From: Polyangium sp. 15x6
Lineage (GTDB): Bacteria; Myxococcota_A; Polyangia; Polyangiales; Polyangiaceae
Assembly: GCF_029960785.1 (NCBI RefSeq)
Contig: NZ_JASBQE010000002.1
Location: 248,001-312,000 of the forward strand
Reading direction: 5' to 3'
DNA: 64,000 nt
Numbering within the stretch: the first letter of the stretch is position 1; every line of letters starts with the position of its first letter. Below, piece after piece: positions 21,829 to 34,959 of this stretch. The notes beneath the pieces are model-generated. The model did not search any database. It was not told the origin of the DNA and was given only the letters and a program-made list of their open reading frames with translations. The position numbers were made by a program, and so were the translations under genes.

Positions 21829-22932
21829 ATGCTTGCAGCCAAGGAACGGCCCGACGAGATCATCACGGTTTGCCCTGCCAGAGAGATCACGGCGCCACGC
21901 GCGCCCGACCTCGCGCTCGGGATCCCGCGCCACTGGTGGCCGGATCCGCTCGTGAACGTGCACGCAGCGCGGATCGAAGACGAGACGCTCGCGTGGTTCC
22001 GCGAGCTCGGCTTCGGCGAGCGCTCGATCTGGATCGTCCGCACCTTCGCGCCGGCCGATTACGCCGGGATGCCGTTCCCGCTCGCGGAGCCGCGCGAGCT
22101 CTTGCTCCTCGCCAAGTACCTCTCGCTCTGGCTGCTCTGGGACGACGTCGACGTCGAGGGCCGCGAGCGCACCTTCCCCTTCCGCGGCCCGGCCGTCCTC
22201 GAGCCGAGCGCCTCCGGCGTCACGACCCTCTTCGGCGCCACGTGGTCGGCTCTGCTCCGCGAGCTCGCCGAGACGATGAGCCCCGGCTGGATGGAGACCC
22301 TCTGCGAGGGCATGGACACCTGGAGCACGGCGGCGCTGAAAGAAGCGCGCACCTCGAAGCAGCGCCGCGCGGGGCTCGCCCGCGTCTCGTACGAAGAGGC
22401 CCTCCGCTCGCGCATCGACACCATCGGAATGGCCGCGACGGGCTACCTCCTCGAATACGCGCGCGGCATCGAGCTCCCGCCCGACTTCCACGCGCACGAG
22501 ACCGCGATCGCCTTGAAGACCCTCTCCGGCAAGATTGTCGGCCTCGGCAACGACATCTGGAGCCTCGGCAAGGACTGGGCTTCGGGCTACGTCAACGTCA
22601 TCCTCGCGCTCCGCGAGGAGCACGGGCTCTCCATGATGGAGGCCGTGCGCCACATCATCCGCGATCACGACGAGGCCATCACCGAGTTCGACCGCCTCTC
22701 GCGCGCGCTCCCGAGCTTCGGCCCGAGCTGGGACGCGCACATCGCGACGTGGGTGCAGGACCTCCGGCATGCCTCCCTCGGCTTCACGCTCTGGGAGTCG
22801 CGCGCCCCGCGTTACGCTGCGTTCAAAATGCTCGTGAATGGCACGCCGATCGATCCCTCGTTCATCGTGCCCACGTCGCTCGCCCCGCGCGCCGCCGCGG
22901 CGACCGCGTCCGCCTACGCTCCGCACCCTTGA
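21829..22932 (+). CDS. Class I terpene synthase
   Basis: The 367-residue protein fits a single-domain bacterial sesqui- or diterpene cyclase. The first metal-binding motif is WDDVDVE (Asp105, Asp106), a variant of DDxxD. The second is NDIWSLGKD from Asn241, an NSE triad whose last Glu is replaced by Asp249. A C-terminal Arg-Tyr pair occurs in SRAPRYAAF, as in this family. Such enzymes ionise a linear prenyl diphosphate with magnesium and cyclise it. The product cannot be predicted. Ribosome site AAGGGAG lies 6-7 nt upstream. It lies between an STAS-like gene and an acyl-CoA dehydrogenase gene, probably in one operon; no prenyl transferase or P450 is adjacent. Confidence 0.9.
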   Translation: MLAAKERPDEIITVCPAREITAPRAPDLALGIPRHWWPDPLVNVHAARIEDETLAWFRELGFGERSIWIVRTFAPADYAGMPFPLAEPRELLLLAKYLSLWLLWDDVDVEGRERTFPFRGPAVLEPSASGVTTLFGATWSALLRELAETMSPGWMETLCEGMDTWSTAALKEARTSKQRRAGLARVSYEEALRSRIDTIGMAATGYLLEYARGIELPPDFHAHETAIALKTLSGKIVGLGNDIWSLGKDWASGYVNVILALREEHGLSMMEAVRHIIRDHDEAITEFDRLSRALPSFGPSWDAHIATWVQDLRHASLGFTLWESRAPRYAAFKMLVNGTPIDPSFIVPTSLAPRAAAATASAYAPHP

Positions 22933-22967
22933 CGCCCCTTCGTCGCTGACATCACGTGCGTCGCGCG

Positions 22968-24779
<1,812 letters not shown>

Positions 24780-24804
24780 CGCGCAAGAATCCGACGACGA
24801 CGGT

Positions 24805-24865
24805 GCGTGATCCCGCGGCCGTCCGCGGGGCCTCGGGTGAGCCCGCGATCTTGTCTGGATCACGC
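24805..24865. promoter_or_regulatory. Inverted repeat in the traAB upstream region
   Basis: GCGTGATCC (24805-24813) and GGATCACGC (24857-24865) are perfect 9-bp inverted arms 43 bp apart, ending 58 bp before the traA ATG. They could terminate the upstream operon or bind a regulator of traAB. Confidence 0.4.
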
Positions 24866-24923
24866 GGTCCATGGTAGTGTCCGCGGCAGTGCCGCGGAGT
24901 GCGGCGCGAAGGCCGACGGTGCC

Positions 24924-26963
24924 ATGGAACTCAGACGAATCATCCTTGCTTCAGTCGCCCTCCTCGCCGCGATGGCTCCTCGGGTCGCGAGCGCCGAGCC
25001 GGTCACGATCCCAGAAGGCGTGTCGGACCCACTCGACGGCTCTGGAACGGGCCTCTGCGCGGCCTCGGCGATCGCGACGAGCGTCCAGGAGTTCGGCGGT
25101 TTCGCCAACTACACGGGCGACGTCAATGCGTTCATCGAGGCCCACGCCGTCGATCGCACGGAGCACGTCATCCGCACGCTGCTCGACCTGTCCAACAACA
25201 ACGCCGCGAACCAGGCGCTGAGCTACGGCGACTTCATCGACATCGCGCTCGATCAGGGCTGCAAGACCGGCGGCTGCGACTTCTTCGTGAACGACACCTC
25301 GACGAGGTTCGGCAGCCGCATGCGTGGCTACCTCAACGTCCCGACGAATTGGGTCAACCAGCCCATTCACTTCGGGTTTTACTCGGATGACGCCGTCAGC
25401 CTCACCATCTACGACAGGAACAAGGGCGTCTACAACGTCGTCACGCGCCCGCCCGAGCTCGGCGCGGCCACCTGGCGTTTGACGAACCAGGTCACCTTCC
25501 AGAAAGCCGGCCTCTACCCGATCGAGATCCTCTACGTCCAGCTCACCGAACACGCCGCGCTCGAGATGTCCTACTTCGTCGGGGATTTCGTGGACTTCGA
25601 GCGAGAAGCGAACGTTCCGCCGATCACCAAGCTGAACGATTTGGGCTTCACGCCCTTCCCCTCGACCGCGTTTTTCCAGACGCTGAGCGGCAGCCCCTCG
25701 TACCCCGACCTCGGCGTCTGCAAGCAGTGCAGGCGCGAGTTCGCCGACCAGGGAGGCAACAACGGCTGCGAACCGGGGCAATACTGCAACTCGGCCGCGC
25801 TCTGCGCCCCCTGCGACACGGACAAGCTCTGCGGCCCGAGCTGCTCGCCCTGCGGCAGCGATACGCCCTACTGCGTGAACATCAACGGCACCCTCCAGTG
25901 CGGCGCCTGCCAGACCGACGAGGACTGCGCGAACGGCTTCACCTGCAACCCCGACACGAAGACTTGCGACGAGTGCAACGACAGCTCCGACTGCCCCAAG
26001 GGCGCGGCGTGCGTCGAGAACAAGTGTGAGCCTTGCTCGACGAGCGCCGAGTGCGCCGGCGCCTCCTGCAACTGCTGTCCGGACGGCGCGAACGGCCAGC
26101 AGATGAAGTGCGCCCCGCTCGAGCCGAACGGCGACCCGAGCTGCGTCGAGTGCACGACCGACGCCGAGTGCGGCGGCGGCATCTGCAACCTCTCCGTCGG
26201 CCGCTGCCAGGGCACGCTCCCCGAGAACAACATGCCGACGTGTTGCGGCGACGGCTGCGTCAACTGCACCGCGCTCGAGACCATCGTCGTCAACGGCACG
26301 GCCCAGCCGCGGTATCCCTTCTGCTTGCCCGGCCCCGTCGGCACCGCGTGCGCCGAGTGCCGTCACGACATGGATTGCGGCGAAGGCGCCTTCTGCTTGA
26401 GCGGCACCTGCACCCCCTGCACCCGCGACAAACGGTGCGGCATGCGCTGCGACAGCTGCGGCGGCGACACGCCCTTCTGCTACGGCCAGAACGCGGCCGT
26501 CGCGGCGTGCGTGCGCTGCGTCGAGGACTCGCAATGCGGCGAGGGCTCGAGCTGCGACACGACGACCCACACCTGCTCGGTCACCGCGGGCTGCATGATC
26601 ACGTGCGCCGCCGACACGCCTCATTGCAACGGCGATAGCTGCGTCGCTTGTTACGCCGACTCGCACTGCCCCTGCGGCGGCACCTGCAACCTCTCCACGA
26701 ACACGTGCACGCCCTCGTGCAAGACCAATGTCGACTGCCTCGGCAGCGACCACTGCCGCTGGAACGAGGCCGAGACGGCGAAGGAGTGCGCGCTCGGCCC
26801 CATGCCCGACGGCGTCGATTGCGGTGGTACGCTGGCCACGATATGCTCCGCAAGGCCCGGCCGACACGGCGGTGGCGCGCCCGGAGCCGCATTGCTCGTC
26901 CTCTCCGTCCTTGGCCTGCTCGGCCGCCGCCGCCTCCGTTCCATCTCCCGAGGTGAGCCGTGA
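24924..26963 (+). CDS. traA: TraA, outer-membrane exchange receptor
   Basis: The 679-residue protein has a signal peptide ([18 protein letters not shown]...ASA), a beta-rich PA14-like domain at about 60-250, a long cysteine-rich region of EGF-like repeats (about 270-640), and a C-terminal Cys, hydrophobic helix and RRRLR tail matching MYXO-CTERM sorting. This order and length fit TraA of Myxococcus, the polymorphic receptor that recognises kin cells and allows fusion and exchange of outer-membrane proteins and lipids. The next gene overlaps by GTGA and fits TraB, which strengthens the call. The start is the ATG before the signal peptide. The PA14-like part would hold the recognition specificity. 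Confidence 0.85.
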   Translation: MELRRIILASVALLAAMAPRVASAEPVTIPEGVSDPLDGSGTGLCAASAIATSVQEFGGFANYTGDVNAFIEAHAVDRTEHVIRTLLDLSNNNAANQALSYGDFIDIALDQGCKTGGCDFFVNDTSTRFGSRMRGYLNVPTNWVNQPIHFGFYSDDAVSLTIYDRNKGVYNVVTRPPELGAATWRLTNQVTFQKAGLYPIEILYVQLTEHAALEMSYFVGDFVDFEREANVPPITKLNDLGFTPFPSTAFFQTLSGSPSYPDLGVCKQCRREFADQGGNNGCEPGQYCNSAALCAPCDTDKLCGPSCSPCGSDTPYCVNINGTLQCGACQTDEDCANGFTCNPDTKTCDECNDSSDCPKGAACVENKCEPCSTSAECAGASCNCCPDGANGQQMKCAPLEPNGDPSCVECTTDAECGGGICNLSVGRCQGTLPENNMPTCCGDGCVNCTALETIVVNGTAQPRYPFCLPGPVGTACAECRHDMDCGEGAFCLSGTCTPCTRDKRCGMRCDSCGGDTPFCYGQNAAVAACVRCVEDSQCGEGSSCDTTTHTCSVTAGCMITCAADTPHCNGDSCVACYADSHCPCGGTCNLSTNTCTPSCKTNVDCLGSDHCRWNEAETAKECALGPMPDGVDCGGTLATICSARPGRHGGGAPGAALLVLSVLGLLGRRRLRSISRGEP

Positions 26964-28894
26964 AGCGATCCATCTCATTCTTGCTCTCGCTCGCGACGCT
27001 CGCCGCGGCGCCTCTCGCCGCAGAAGCCGCCGAGGAAGGCCGCTTCGACGCGCAGACCTTCCGCCCCTCCGCGGCGCCGCGCGATCTCGTGATGATCCAG
27101 AAGTCCGAGGTCGTCGGGCACCTCTCGCCGACGTTCGGCATCTACACGGACATCGGCCTCGATCCGCTCGCCGTCGCGGCGATCACGACGGGCCAGGAGA
27201 TCCGCGCCGTCGGCGCGCGCCTCCAGGTCACGGGCCTCGCGGGCATCGGCTTCTTCGACGTCTTCGACATCACGATGGCGATGCCGTTCGTCGCCTGGCA
27301 GATGTCCGACAACCTGAGACCGCTCGGCACCGAGGGTGAGATCTCGCCGAGCGCGCTCGGCGATCTTCGTTTCAACACCAAGATTGCGATCCCGTATCTG
27401 AACCGCAAAGCCCAGATCAAAGAGGGCTTCGGCATGGCGGTCACGGGCAACTTGAACCTGCCCACGGGCGATCAGGACGCGTTCGCCGGCGACGGCGCCG
27501 TCTCCGGCGGCATGGGCCTCGTCGCGGATTACCGCTTCAACTTCGGCCTGCTCGTCACGGCAAACACCGGCATCTGGTTCCGGCCCGACCGACAGTTTGC
27601 CGGGACGAAGGTCGGCGACATGGCGAACTTCGGCATCGGCGCGGAGATGTACGTCGTGCAGCGCTGGGGTTGGTCCGTGCTCGGCGGCGTGTACGGCTCT
27701 GTCTCGCTCGTGAAGTTCCCCGACAGCCCCTCGCAGGTCCCGGCCGAGGCGCTCATGGCGATGCGCTGGCAGTGGGCGAGCGGCTTCGGGCTCACGGTCG
27801 GCGGCACGTTCGGCGCGAACTGCGGGTTCGGCGCGCCCGTCTTCCGCGCGTTCGCGGGCCTCACGTGGCAGCCTTCGAAGTCGCGCGAGCAGCAGGAGAT
27901 CGATCGCCTGAAGCAGATCGACAGCGCGGATCCCGATCACGACGGTCTGATCGAAGAGTTTGATCATTGCCCCGAGCTGCCCGGCGTCCCGCAGAACATG
28001 GGCTGCCCGGACTCGGACTCCGACAAGGACGGCGTCCCCGATCGCGACGACAAGTGCCCGATGATCGCGGGCGGCCGGGGCGGTTGTCCCGGCGCGTACG
28101 TCAAGAACGACGAGATCGTCATCCTCGATCAGGTCCACTTCGCGACGGACAAGGACATCATCCTCGACGATTCGAAGAAGGTGCTCGACGCGGTCGTCAC
28201 GGTCCTCAGGGACAACCCCGAGATCCGCTCGGTCGAGATCGAGGGCCACACGGACGCGCGCGCGGGCGACGTGTACAACCACAACCTCTCGCAGCGCCGC
28301 GTCGAGAGCGTCCGGGAGTACATGATCCAGAAGGGGATCGATCCCTCGCGCGTCACGGCGAAGGGGTACGGTCACACCAAACCCATCTACGACGACTCGC
28401 AGTGCCTCGGGAAGGACGAGGAGCTCACGGAAGACTGCAAGTTCATGACCGCGACGAACCGCCGCGTCGTCTTCCGCATCAAGGGCCAGGGCAGCGCGCC
28501 CGGCGCGGCCGTGGGCGGCGGCGACACGGTCCTCTCGCCGGGCGACAAGCAGCTCGACGGAGAGGGCGTGATCAACGGCAACGGCGTGCTGAATGGCGGC
28601 AGCACCTTGCCGAGCGGCGGCATTCTGCCGAAGGGGAACGGCGTGCTCGACAAGAAGGATCCGACCCTTCCTGGCAGCACCCTCCCGCGCTCCGGCGAGC
28701 AACTGCAGCCCGAGACGCCGAAGGAGGAAGGCGCGGACAAACCGGCCGAGGACAAACCCGCTGAAGGCAAGGACAAACCCAAGCCCGGCGCCGCGCCCGC
28801 GCCCACCACGCCGAAGCCCGGCGCCGCGCCTGCGCCCGCCGCGCCGAAGCCCGGTGCCGCACCCGCGCCCGCGAAGCCCACCGCGCCGCGCTGA
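26960..28894 (+). CDS. traB: TraB, OmpA-domain partner of TraA
   Basis: The 644-residue protein starts at a GTG that overlaps the traA stop (GTGA), so translation is coupled. After a signal peptide the region to about residue 310 has alternating strands of an outer-membrane beta-barrel. Residues about 320-377 contain calcium-binding thrombospondin type 3-like repeats ([17 protein letters not shown]). Residues about 385-505 form an OmpA-like peptidoglycan-binding domain ([36 protein letters not shown]). The tail is low-complexity Pro/Ala/Lys. TraB is needed with TraA for outer-membrane exchange. A strong hairpin follows the stop. Confidence 0.85.
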   Translation: MKRSISFLLSLATLAAAPLAAEAAEEGRFDAQTFRPSAAPRDLVMIQKSEVVGHLSPTFGIYTDIGLDPLAVAAITTGQEIRAVGARLQVTGLAGIGFFDVFDITMAMPFVAWQMSDNLRPLGTEGEISPSALGDLRFNTKIAIPYLNRKAQIKEGFGMAVTGNLNLPTGDQDAFAGDGAVSGGMGLVADYRFNFGLLVTANTGIWFRPDRQFAGTKVGDMANFGIGAEMYVVQRWGWSVLGGVYGSVSLVKFPDSPSQVPAEALMAMRWQWASGFGLTVGGTFGANCGFGAPVFRAFAGLTWQPSKSREQQEIDRLKQIDSADPDHDGLIEEFDHCPELPGVPQNMGCPDSDSDKDGVPDRDDKCPMIAGGRGGCPGAYVKNDEIVILDQVHFATDKDIILDDSKKVLDAVVTVLRDNPEIRSVEIEGHTDARAGDVYNHNLSQRRVESVREYMIQKGIDPSRVTAKGYGHTKPIYDDSQCLGKDEELTEDCKFMTATNRRVVFRIKGQGSAPGAAVGGGDTVLSPGDKQLDGEGVINGNGVLNGGSTLPSGGILPKGNGVLDKKDPTLPGSTLPRSGEQLQPETPKEEGADKPAEDKPAEGKDKPKPGAAPAPTTPKPGAAPAPAAPKPGAAPAPAKPTAPR

Positions 28895-28901
28895 TCCCCG
28901 A

Positions 28902-28930
28902 GGCCTCGCTCCGACGAACGGAGCGAGGCC
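28902..28930 (+). terminator. Stem-loop terminator after traAB
   Basis: A perfect 12-bp stem (GGCCTCGCTCCG and its complement) with loop ACGAA starts 8 bp after the traB stop. No U-run follows, as is common in GC-rich genomes. Confidence 0.75.
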
Positions 28931-29088
28931 CGCGCCTCCCCCGCCCTCCCCTACATCCTCACGCATCGCGCGCCGCGTCCCCGCGGCCGCCGCGATTTTC
29001 TTTGGTGCACAAACGAAACGAGGCCGCGGGCGATCCTCCCTCGTGGAGGACTCGCGCGCGACCTCGTCTCGAAACGCCTCGCGGCGGG

Positions 29089-29709
29089 CTACTTCTTCGT
29101 CGTGGTCTTCGTCGTGGTCTTCGTCTTCGTCGTCGACGTCGTCGCCGTCGTGGGCGTGGGCGCCGGCGTGGTCGTCGCCGCGGCCGTGGGCGTGGGCGGC
29201 GTGGTCGCGGCCGCGGTCGGCGGCGCCGTCGGCGACTTGACCTCGGCCGACGTGTTCAGCGGCGTCGCCTCCTTCGGCGGGTTCGGATCCGCAGCCGGCA
29301 CTGGCTCGGCGCCCTTGTCCTCCGAGGAATGAGCGCCGAGATCGAGCGGCTTGGACGAGACGCCTTCGCGCCGGATCCAGACAATCGCCGTCCCCGTGGC
29401 GACCTTGCCGTACGAGGCGTCGGGCAGGCGAATCTCCTCCTCGATCGCCTCGATCACGGCGTCGCCGCCGGCCATGCACGCGGCCTTGCGGAGCGACCGC
29501 AGGCGCTCGGGCTCGGTGCGCGCCCCGGGCTCGCTTTGCACCGGCTCCAGGCGGTGGAACTCCCTGTCGGGCTGGGTCTTGCCCGCGAAGATGGGCATGT
29601 CCGTGCAGAACTCGCCGGACGGTGTGCGCATGTCCTGGAAACGCGGAGGAGCCGCGCAGGCGACAAAGATCGCGGCCGTCGCGGCCGAGAAGAGAACGAC
29701 ACGTTGCAT
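29089..29709 (-). CDS. Lipoprotein with Thr/Lys-rich tail
   Basis: The 206-residue protein starts at ATG 29709 after a clear AAGGAAA ribosome site. The signal peptide ends in FVAC, a lipobox-like site. The mature N-terminal half (to about 125) is a small domain with Cys residues (GEFCTDMP, RKAACMAGGDAVIEAIEEEI) and strands. The C-terminal third is low complexity: Pro/Ala/Thr, then alternating Thr and Lys, encoded by simple TTCGTCGTGGTC-type repeats. Such tails can span the periplasm or bind peptidoglycan. Function is unknown. It is convergent with traB and divergent from serA. Confidence 0.75.
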   Translation of the reverse strand: MQRVVLFSAATAAIFVACAAPPRFQDMRTPSGEFCTDMPIFAGKTQPDREFHRLEPVQSEPGARTEPERLRSLRKAACMAGGDAVIEAIEEEIRLPDASYGKVATGTAIVWIRREGVSSKPLDLGAHSSEDKGAEPVPAADPNPPKEATPLNTSAEVKSPTAPPTAAATTPPTPTAAATTTPAPTPTTATTSTTKTKTTTKTTTKK

Positions 29710-29732
29710 GGCTATTTCCTTACCAGTTTCTA

Positions 29733-29745
29733 TGCACGTCGTGCA
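29733..29745. promoter_or_regulatory. 13-bp palindrome upstream of the lipoprotein gene
   Basis: TGCACG and CGTGCA flank a single T, 24 bp upstream of the lipoprotein ATG. The position suits an operator for the minus-strand gene. Confidence 0.35.
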
Positions 29746-29781
29746 AACGTCGCGTCGAGGCAAAAGACACGGCGTGAACGT

Positions 29782-29799
29782 CCGTCCGAGGTCGGACGG
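29782..29799. promoter_or_regulatory. 18-bp palindrome upstream of serA
   Basis: CCGTCCGA and TCGGACGG are exact 8-bp arms with a 2-bp centre, 62 bp upstream of the serA start. The tiny centre argues for a protein-binding site and against a terminator hairpin. Confidence 0.4.
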
Positions 29800-29861
29800 T
29801 TTTCCGGCTGGCCTGCGCCCGCCCATGGGGTAGAGAAGGCGCCCCCGAACGAGGACGCGCC

Positions 29862-31109
29862 ATGACCATGCCTGCCCCGGCCGAGCTCCCCCGCGACACG
29901 ATCCAGGTCCTCCTGCTCGAGAACATCCACCCGAGCGCCACGGAGACCTTCCACGCCTTCGCCGAGGGGCGCACCTACGCCATCACCCGGAAGAGCAGCG
30001 CGCTCAAGGAAGACGAGCTCATCGCGGCCCTGCCGGGCGTGCAGCTCCTCGGCATCCGCAGCAAGACCCGGATCACGGCCCGTGTCCTCGAGAACGCGCG
30101 CGACCTGCTCTCCGTCGGCTGCTTCTGCATCGGCACGAACCAGGTCGACCTCGTCGCCGCCAACGCCCGCGGCGTCCCCGTCTTCAACGCGCCGTTCAGC
30201 AACACGCGCAGCGTCGCCGAGCTCATGATCGGCGAGATCATCGTCCTCGCCCGCCAGCTCGGCGACCGCTCGCGCGAGGTGCACGCCGGCGTGTGGAAGA
30301 AGGTCGCCGCGCAATGCTACGAGGTCCGCGGCAAGGTCCTCGGCATCATCGGCTACGGGCACATCGGCCGTCAGCTCGGCGTGCTCGCGGAGGCCGTCGG
30401 CATGCGCGTGCTCTACCACGACATCGCCGCGCGCCTGCCGATGGGCAACAACCGCTCGGTCCCCTCGCTCGCGGCTCTGCTCGCCGAGTCCGACTTCGTC
30501 TCGCTGCACGTCCCCGAGACCCCGGAGACGCGCAACATGATCGGCGCGGCCGAGCTCGCGAAGATGCGCAAGGGCAGCTACCTCCTCAACGCGAGCCGCG
30601 GCACCGTCGTGGACATCGCGGCGCTCGTCGCGTCGCTCGAGAGCGGGCACCTCGCAGGGGCGGCGATCGACGTCTACCCGGAGGAGCCCGAGTCGAACAC
30701 GGACCAGTTCAAGACCGATCTCCAGAGCCTTTCGAACGTCCTGCTCACGCCGCACATCGGCGGCTCGACGGAGGAGGCGCAGGAGGCCATCGGGCGCGAG
30801 GTCGCAGCGGTGCTCGGCAAATTCGCGGCGATGGGGGCGACGACGGGCTCGGTGAACTTCCCGCAGGTCGAGCTGCCGCCGGTGAAGGGCACGCACCGCA
30901 TCCTGAACGTGCACAGGAACGAGCCCGGCGTGCTCCGCGACGTGAACCGCGTCGTCGCCGATCTCAACGCAAACATCGACAGCCAGTTCCTCGCAACCGA
31001 GGGCGCGATTGGTTACCTCATCATGGACCTCGAGCAGGACGTCTCCGCCGAGGTGAGCCGCCGCATCCAGGCCTTGCCCTCGAACATCCGGACGCGCGTC
31101 GTGTATTGA
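29862..31109 (+). CDS. serA: D-3-phosphoglycerate dehydrogenase
   Basis: The 415-residue enzyme catalyses the first step of serine synthesis, oxidising 3-phosphoglycerate with NAD. It has the Rossmann motif IGYGHIGRQ near residue 163, catalytic Arg in NASRGTVV, Glu in the PEEPES segment and His in TPHIGGSTEEAQ. A short C-terminal ACT domain (HRNEPGVLRDVNRVVAD...) is present. The length and single ACT domain match the Escherichia coli type, in which serine inhibits allosterically. An exact palindrome upstream may control it. Repeat copy C follows the stop. Confidence 0.95.
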   Translation: MTMPAPAELPRDTIQVLLLENIHPSATETFHAFAEGRTYAITRKSSALKEDELIAALPGVQLLGIRSKTRITARVLENARDLLSVGCFCIGTNQVDLVAANARGVPVFNAPFSNTRSVAELMIGEIIVLARQLGDRSREVHAGVWKKVAAQCYEVRGKVLGIIGYGHIGRQLGVLAEAVGMRVLYHDIAARLPMGNNRSVPSLAALLAESDFVSLHVPETPETRNMIGAAELAKMRKGSYLLNASRGTVVDIAALVASLESGHLAGAAIDVYPEEPESNTDQFKTDLQSLSNVLLTPHIGGSTEEAQEAIGREVAAVLGKFAAMGATTGSVNFPQVELPPVKGTHRILNVHRNEPGVLRDVNRVVADLNANIDSQFLATEGAIGYLIMDLEQDVSAEVSRRIQALPSNIRTRVVY

Positions 31110-31117
31110 ACCGTGGA

Positions 31118-31417
31118 GCCGGGGCGCCGCCCCGGACCCCGGCAGGGGCTATCCGCCCCTGCACCCGGACCAGGCACGGCCTGGACCGAGGGGGGAAGAA
31201 CTGCGCGATGCGCAGTTCTTCCCACGGGCCCGTGAGACCGCGCTGCCGATCGAAATGGCAGCGCGGCTGTCTTCGTTGGCAGAGTCGTAGCTGGTCTTGC
31301 CACGGCCTGGTCGATGAACTGCGCATCGCGCAGTTCATCGACCCCGGGTCCAGCGCTTGCGCTGGTCCGGGTCCAGGGGCGGACAGCCCCGGTGGGGCCT
31401 GGGGCAAAGCCCCAGCG
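31118..31417. repeat. Dispersed bipartite palindromic element, copy C (full)
   Basis: It lies between the convergent serA and FAD-oxidase genes and fills the gap almost exactly. The left stem is 31193-31206 with 31210-31223 (loop GAT), and the right stem is 31312-31324 with 31328-31340 (loop ATC). The centre hairpin CGCGCTGCC/GGCAGCGCG is intact. Confidence 0.9.
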
Positions 31418-31438
31418 AATCGGCCTCCAGACGAGACG

Positions 31439-32830
<1,392 letters not shown>

Positions 32831-32879
32831 GGTCGGTCGATACAGTGCCCGCGTCCTCCCTGCAACCGGCAAGCGCCGC

Positions 32880-32907
32880 TTGACGTGGTGGGCCCCACGG
32901 CTACCAC
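32880..32907 (+). promoter_or_regulatory. Putative leaderless promoter of the decarboxylase
   Basis: TTGACG (32880-32885) and TACCAC (32902-32907) are 16 bp apart. The ATG is 7 nt after the -10, so the message would begin at the start codon. Confidence 0.45.
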
Positions 32908-32914
32908 GAGCCCG

Positions 32915-34189
32915 ATGAGTCGCTGGATCGAGCGTACCCGCCTGGAAGACGCCTCCACCGTGCTCCGGCGCGCCCTCGCCGAGGGCTTCTTCCGCGAGGG
33001 CACGCCTGCCGCCCTCTTCCACGACCTCGGCCGCGTCCGCGCGCGCTTTGTCGAGCTCGAAGCGCGTTTCCCCGCGGGCACGCTGCACGCCGTCGCGATC
33101 AAGGCGAACCCCGTCGTCGAGATCCTCCGCGCGCTCGTCTCTGCAGGCGCGGGCCTCGAAGCCGCCTCCTTCGAGGAAGTCCGCCTCGCGATCGCGGCTG
33201 GCTGCCCGGCATCGCGCATCGTCTTCGACTCCCCCGCGAAGACCCGCGACGAGATCGCCTCGGCCCTCGCGCTCGGCGTCCATCTCAACGTCGACAATTT
33301 CGACGAACTCGATCGGGTCGCGTTGGCGCTTGGAACCACCCGGCCGCCGCCCATCGGCCTCCGCGTCAATCCCCAGGTCGGCGGCGGCTCGATCGCGCTC
33401 ACCAGCGTCGCCACGCGCTCCTCCAAGTTCGGCGTCCCGATCGAACGTCGGGACGAGATCCTCGCCGCGTTCGAGACGCACCCGTTCCTGTCCGCGCTGC
33501 ACGTGCACGTGGGCTCGCAGGGCATGCCGCTCGAAACGCTCGTCGAGGGCGTCGCTCGGGTCCATTCGCTCCGCGAGGACATCGAGCGCCGCGTCGGCGC
33601 GGGCCGCATCCGCACCTTCGATCTCGGCGGCGGCCTGCCCGTCGCCTATCGCCCGGGCGACGTCGCGATCCCGCTCTCCGCCTATGTCGACGCATTAAAA
33701 GCAAGGATTCCTGGGCTCTTTGCCGGCGATCTCGGGCTCGTGACGGAGTTTGGCCGGGCGATCCATGCGACGGCCGGCTGGGCGGCGAGCCGCGTCGAAT
33801 ACGTCAAGCAGGCCGGCGACGAGCGCCTCGCCGTCATCCACCTCGGCGCCGATCTCCTGGCCCGCCGCGCCTATCGCCCGGACGAATGGTACCACGAGAT
33901 CGCGCTCCTCGACGCGGACGGTCGACCCAAGGCCGGCCCGACGGAGCCCGTCACCATCGTCGGCCCGCTTTGCTTCTCGGGCGACGTCCTCGCCAAGGGC
34001 CTCGCCCTCCCCCGCGTCGATCCGGGCGATTTCGTCGTCATCCACGACGTCGGCGCCTACACGCTCGGCATGTGGTCGCGCCATTGCAGCCGCGGCCTGC
34101 CGCTCGTGCTCGGGTATGACGGAGATTCGCTCTCCGTCCTGAAGAACCGCGAGACGCCGGACGACGTCGTTGCGTTCTGGAGCCGCTGA
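32915..34189 (+). CDS. PLP-dependent decarboxylase, DapDC-like (fold type III)
   Basis: The 424-residue protein matches the ornithine/diaminopimelate/arginine decarboxylase family. Lys63 in VAIKANPV would bind pyridoxal phosphate. HVHVGSQ and DLGGGLP bind the cofactor phosphate, EFGRAI replaces the usual EPGR, and Cys353 in CFSGDVL and GAYTLGM complete the site across the dimer. The overall pattern is close to LysA-type enzymes, but the altered EFGR motif and the lack of dap neighbours leave the substrate open. It is divergent from the FAD-oxidase gene and convergent with a methyltransferase gene. Confidence 0.85.
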   Translation: MSRWIERTRLEDASTVLRRALAEGFFREGTPAALFHDLGRVRARFVELEARFPAGTLHAVAIKANPVVEILRALVSAGAGLEAASFEEVRLAIAAGCPASRIVFDSPAKTRDEIASALALGVHLNVDNFDELDRVALALGTTRPPPIGLRVNPQVGGGSIALTSVATRSSKFGVPIERRDEILAAFETHPFLSALHVHVGSQGMPLETLVEGVARVHSLREDIERRVGAGRIRTFDLGGGLPVAYRPGDVAIPLSAYVDALKARIPGLFAGDLGLVTEFGRAIHATAGWAASRVEYVKQAGDERLAVIHLGADLLARRAYRPDEWYHEIALLDADGRPKAGPTEPVTIVGPLCFSGDVLAKGLALPRVDPGDFVVIHDVGAYTLGMWSRHCSRGLPLVLGYDGDSLSVLKNRETPDDVVAFWSR

Positions 34190-34194
34190 AACCT

Positions 34195-34896
34195 CTATCG
34201 ACGCGTTCCCTGCGGAATCCTGTGGGGCCGGTGCTCCTGCTTCACCCACAGCCGGAGGCGCGGCGCGCCTTCGGGGTCCTCCTCCACGATCTCGTAATCG
34301 GGCGGCATCTTCCCGCCGAACCCCTGGTACGTCACGACCCGCATTCCGGGCGGCGCCGCTTCCAGCGCGGCCTCGATCCGCGCCACGTCCTCCTGGAACC
34401 GCTCCAGCGAGAGCGGCACATCGCCGTCCATCTGCCACGACGGCGCGACCAGGTTCTCCTCGAACGGGTTGTAAAAATAGAGCGCGTCGAAATACGAGAA
34501 ATCGATGTCCTCGATCGTCCCGTGCACGAGCCGCGCGTTCCTCGCGCCCACGGCGGCGAGCACCTCGCGACCCACGTCCACGAGCGCCCGCCTGTGCTCG
34601 ATGCCCACGAAAATGCTCTCCGTCACGAGCGCGCCGACGAGGCAGAATTTCCCCACGCCCGCGCCCACGTCGAGCACGCGCGCCCGCCCCTCCGGCGCGC
34701 AGAGCTTGGCCGCGTGCACCGCGACGGAGACGGGCGTCCAGAACCGTGACGAGAGCTCGCGAATATCCGCGGGATACAGGGCGTCGAGCGCCTCGTCGGT
34801 CACCGGCGCGCCTTCGCGGAGCGCCTCGATCGTTTCCCACTGGGACGCAGAAAGCACGAGGGTGCCTGGACGGTGGTGCGGGAGAACGGCGCGCAT
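34195..34896 (-). CDS. SAM-dependent methyltransferase
   Basis: The 233-residue class I methyltransferase has motif I VLDVGAGVGKF (about 74-84), an acidic end of beta2 (FVGIEHRR), and a post-IV motif YFYNPFEEN that resembles the NPPF/NPPY loop of N-methylating enzymes. No extra domain is present. The target is unknown; protein or small-molecule N-methylation is possible. It lies 63 bp downstream of the Dam-type gene on the same strand and could be co-transcribed with it. The start is the ATG at 34896. Confidence 0.82.
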   Translation of the reverse strand: MRAVLPHHRPGTLVLSASQWETIEALREGAPVTDEALDALYPADIRELSSRFWTPVSVAVHAAKLCAPEGRARVLDVGAGVGKFCLVGALVTESIFVGIEHRRALVDVGREVLAAVGARNARLVHGTIEDIDFSYFDALYFYNPFEENLVAPSWQMDGDVPLSLERFQEDVARIEAALEAAPPGMRVVTYQGFGGKMPPDYEIVEEDPEGAPRLRLWVKQEHRPHRIPQGTRR

Positions 34897-34959
34897 GCGC
34901 GGTTCATCGGACGCGTGATCCGCGAACGGGAGCCCTCCGAAGAGACGCTCCCGGCCGTT

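Noticed and set aside
26975-29479. 834-codon frame antisense to traB
   Set aside because: It has no recognisable domain and runs through a strong hairpin and the next gene.
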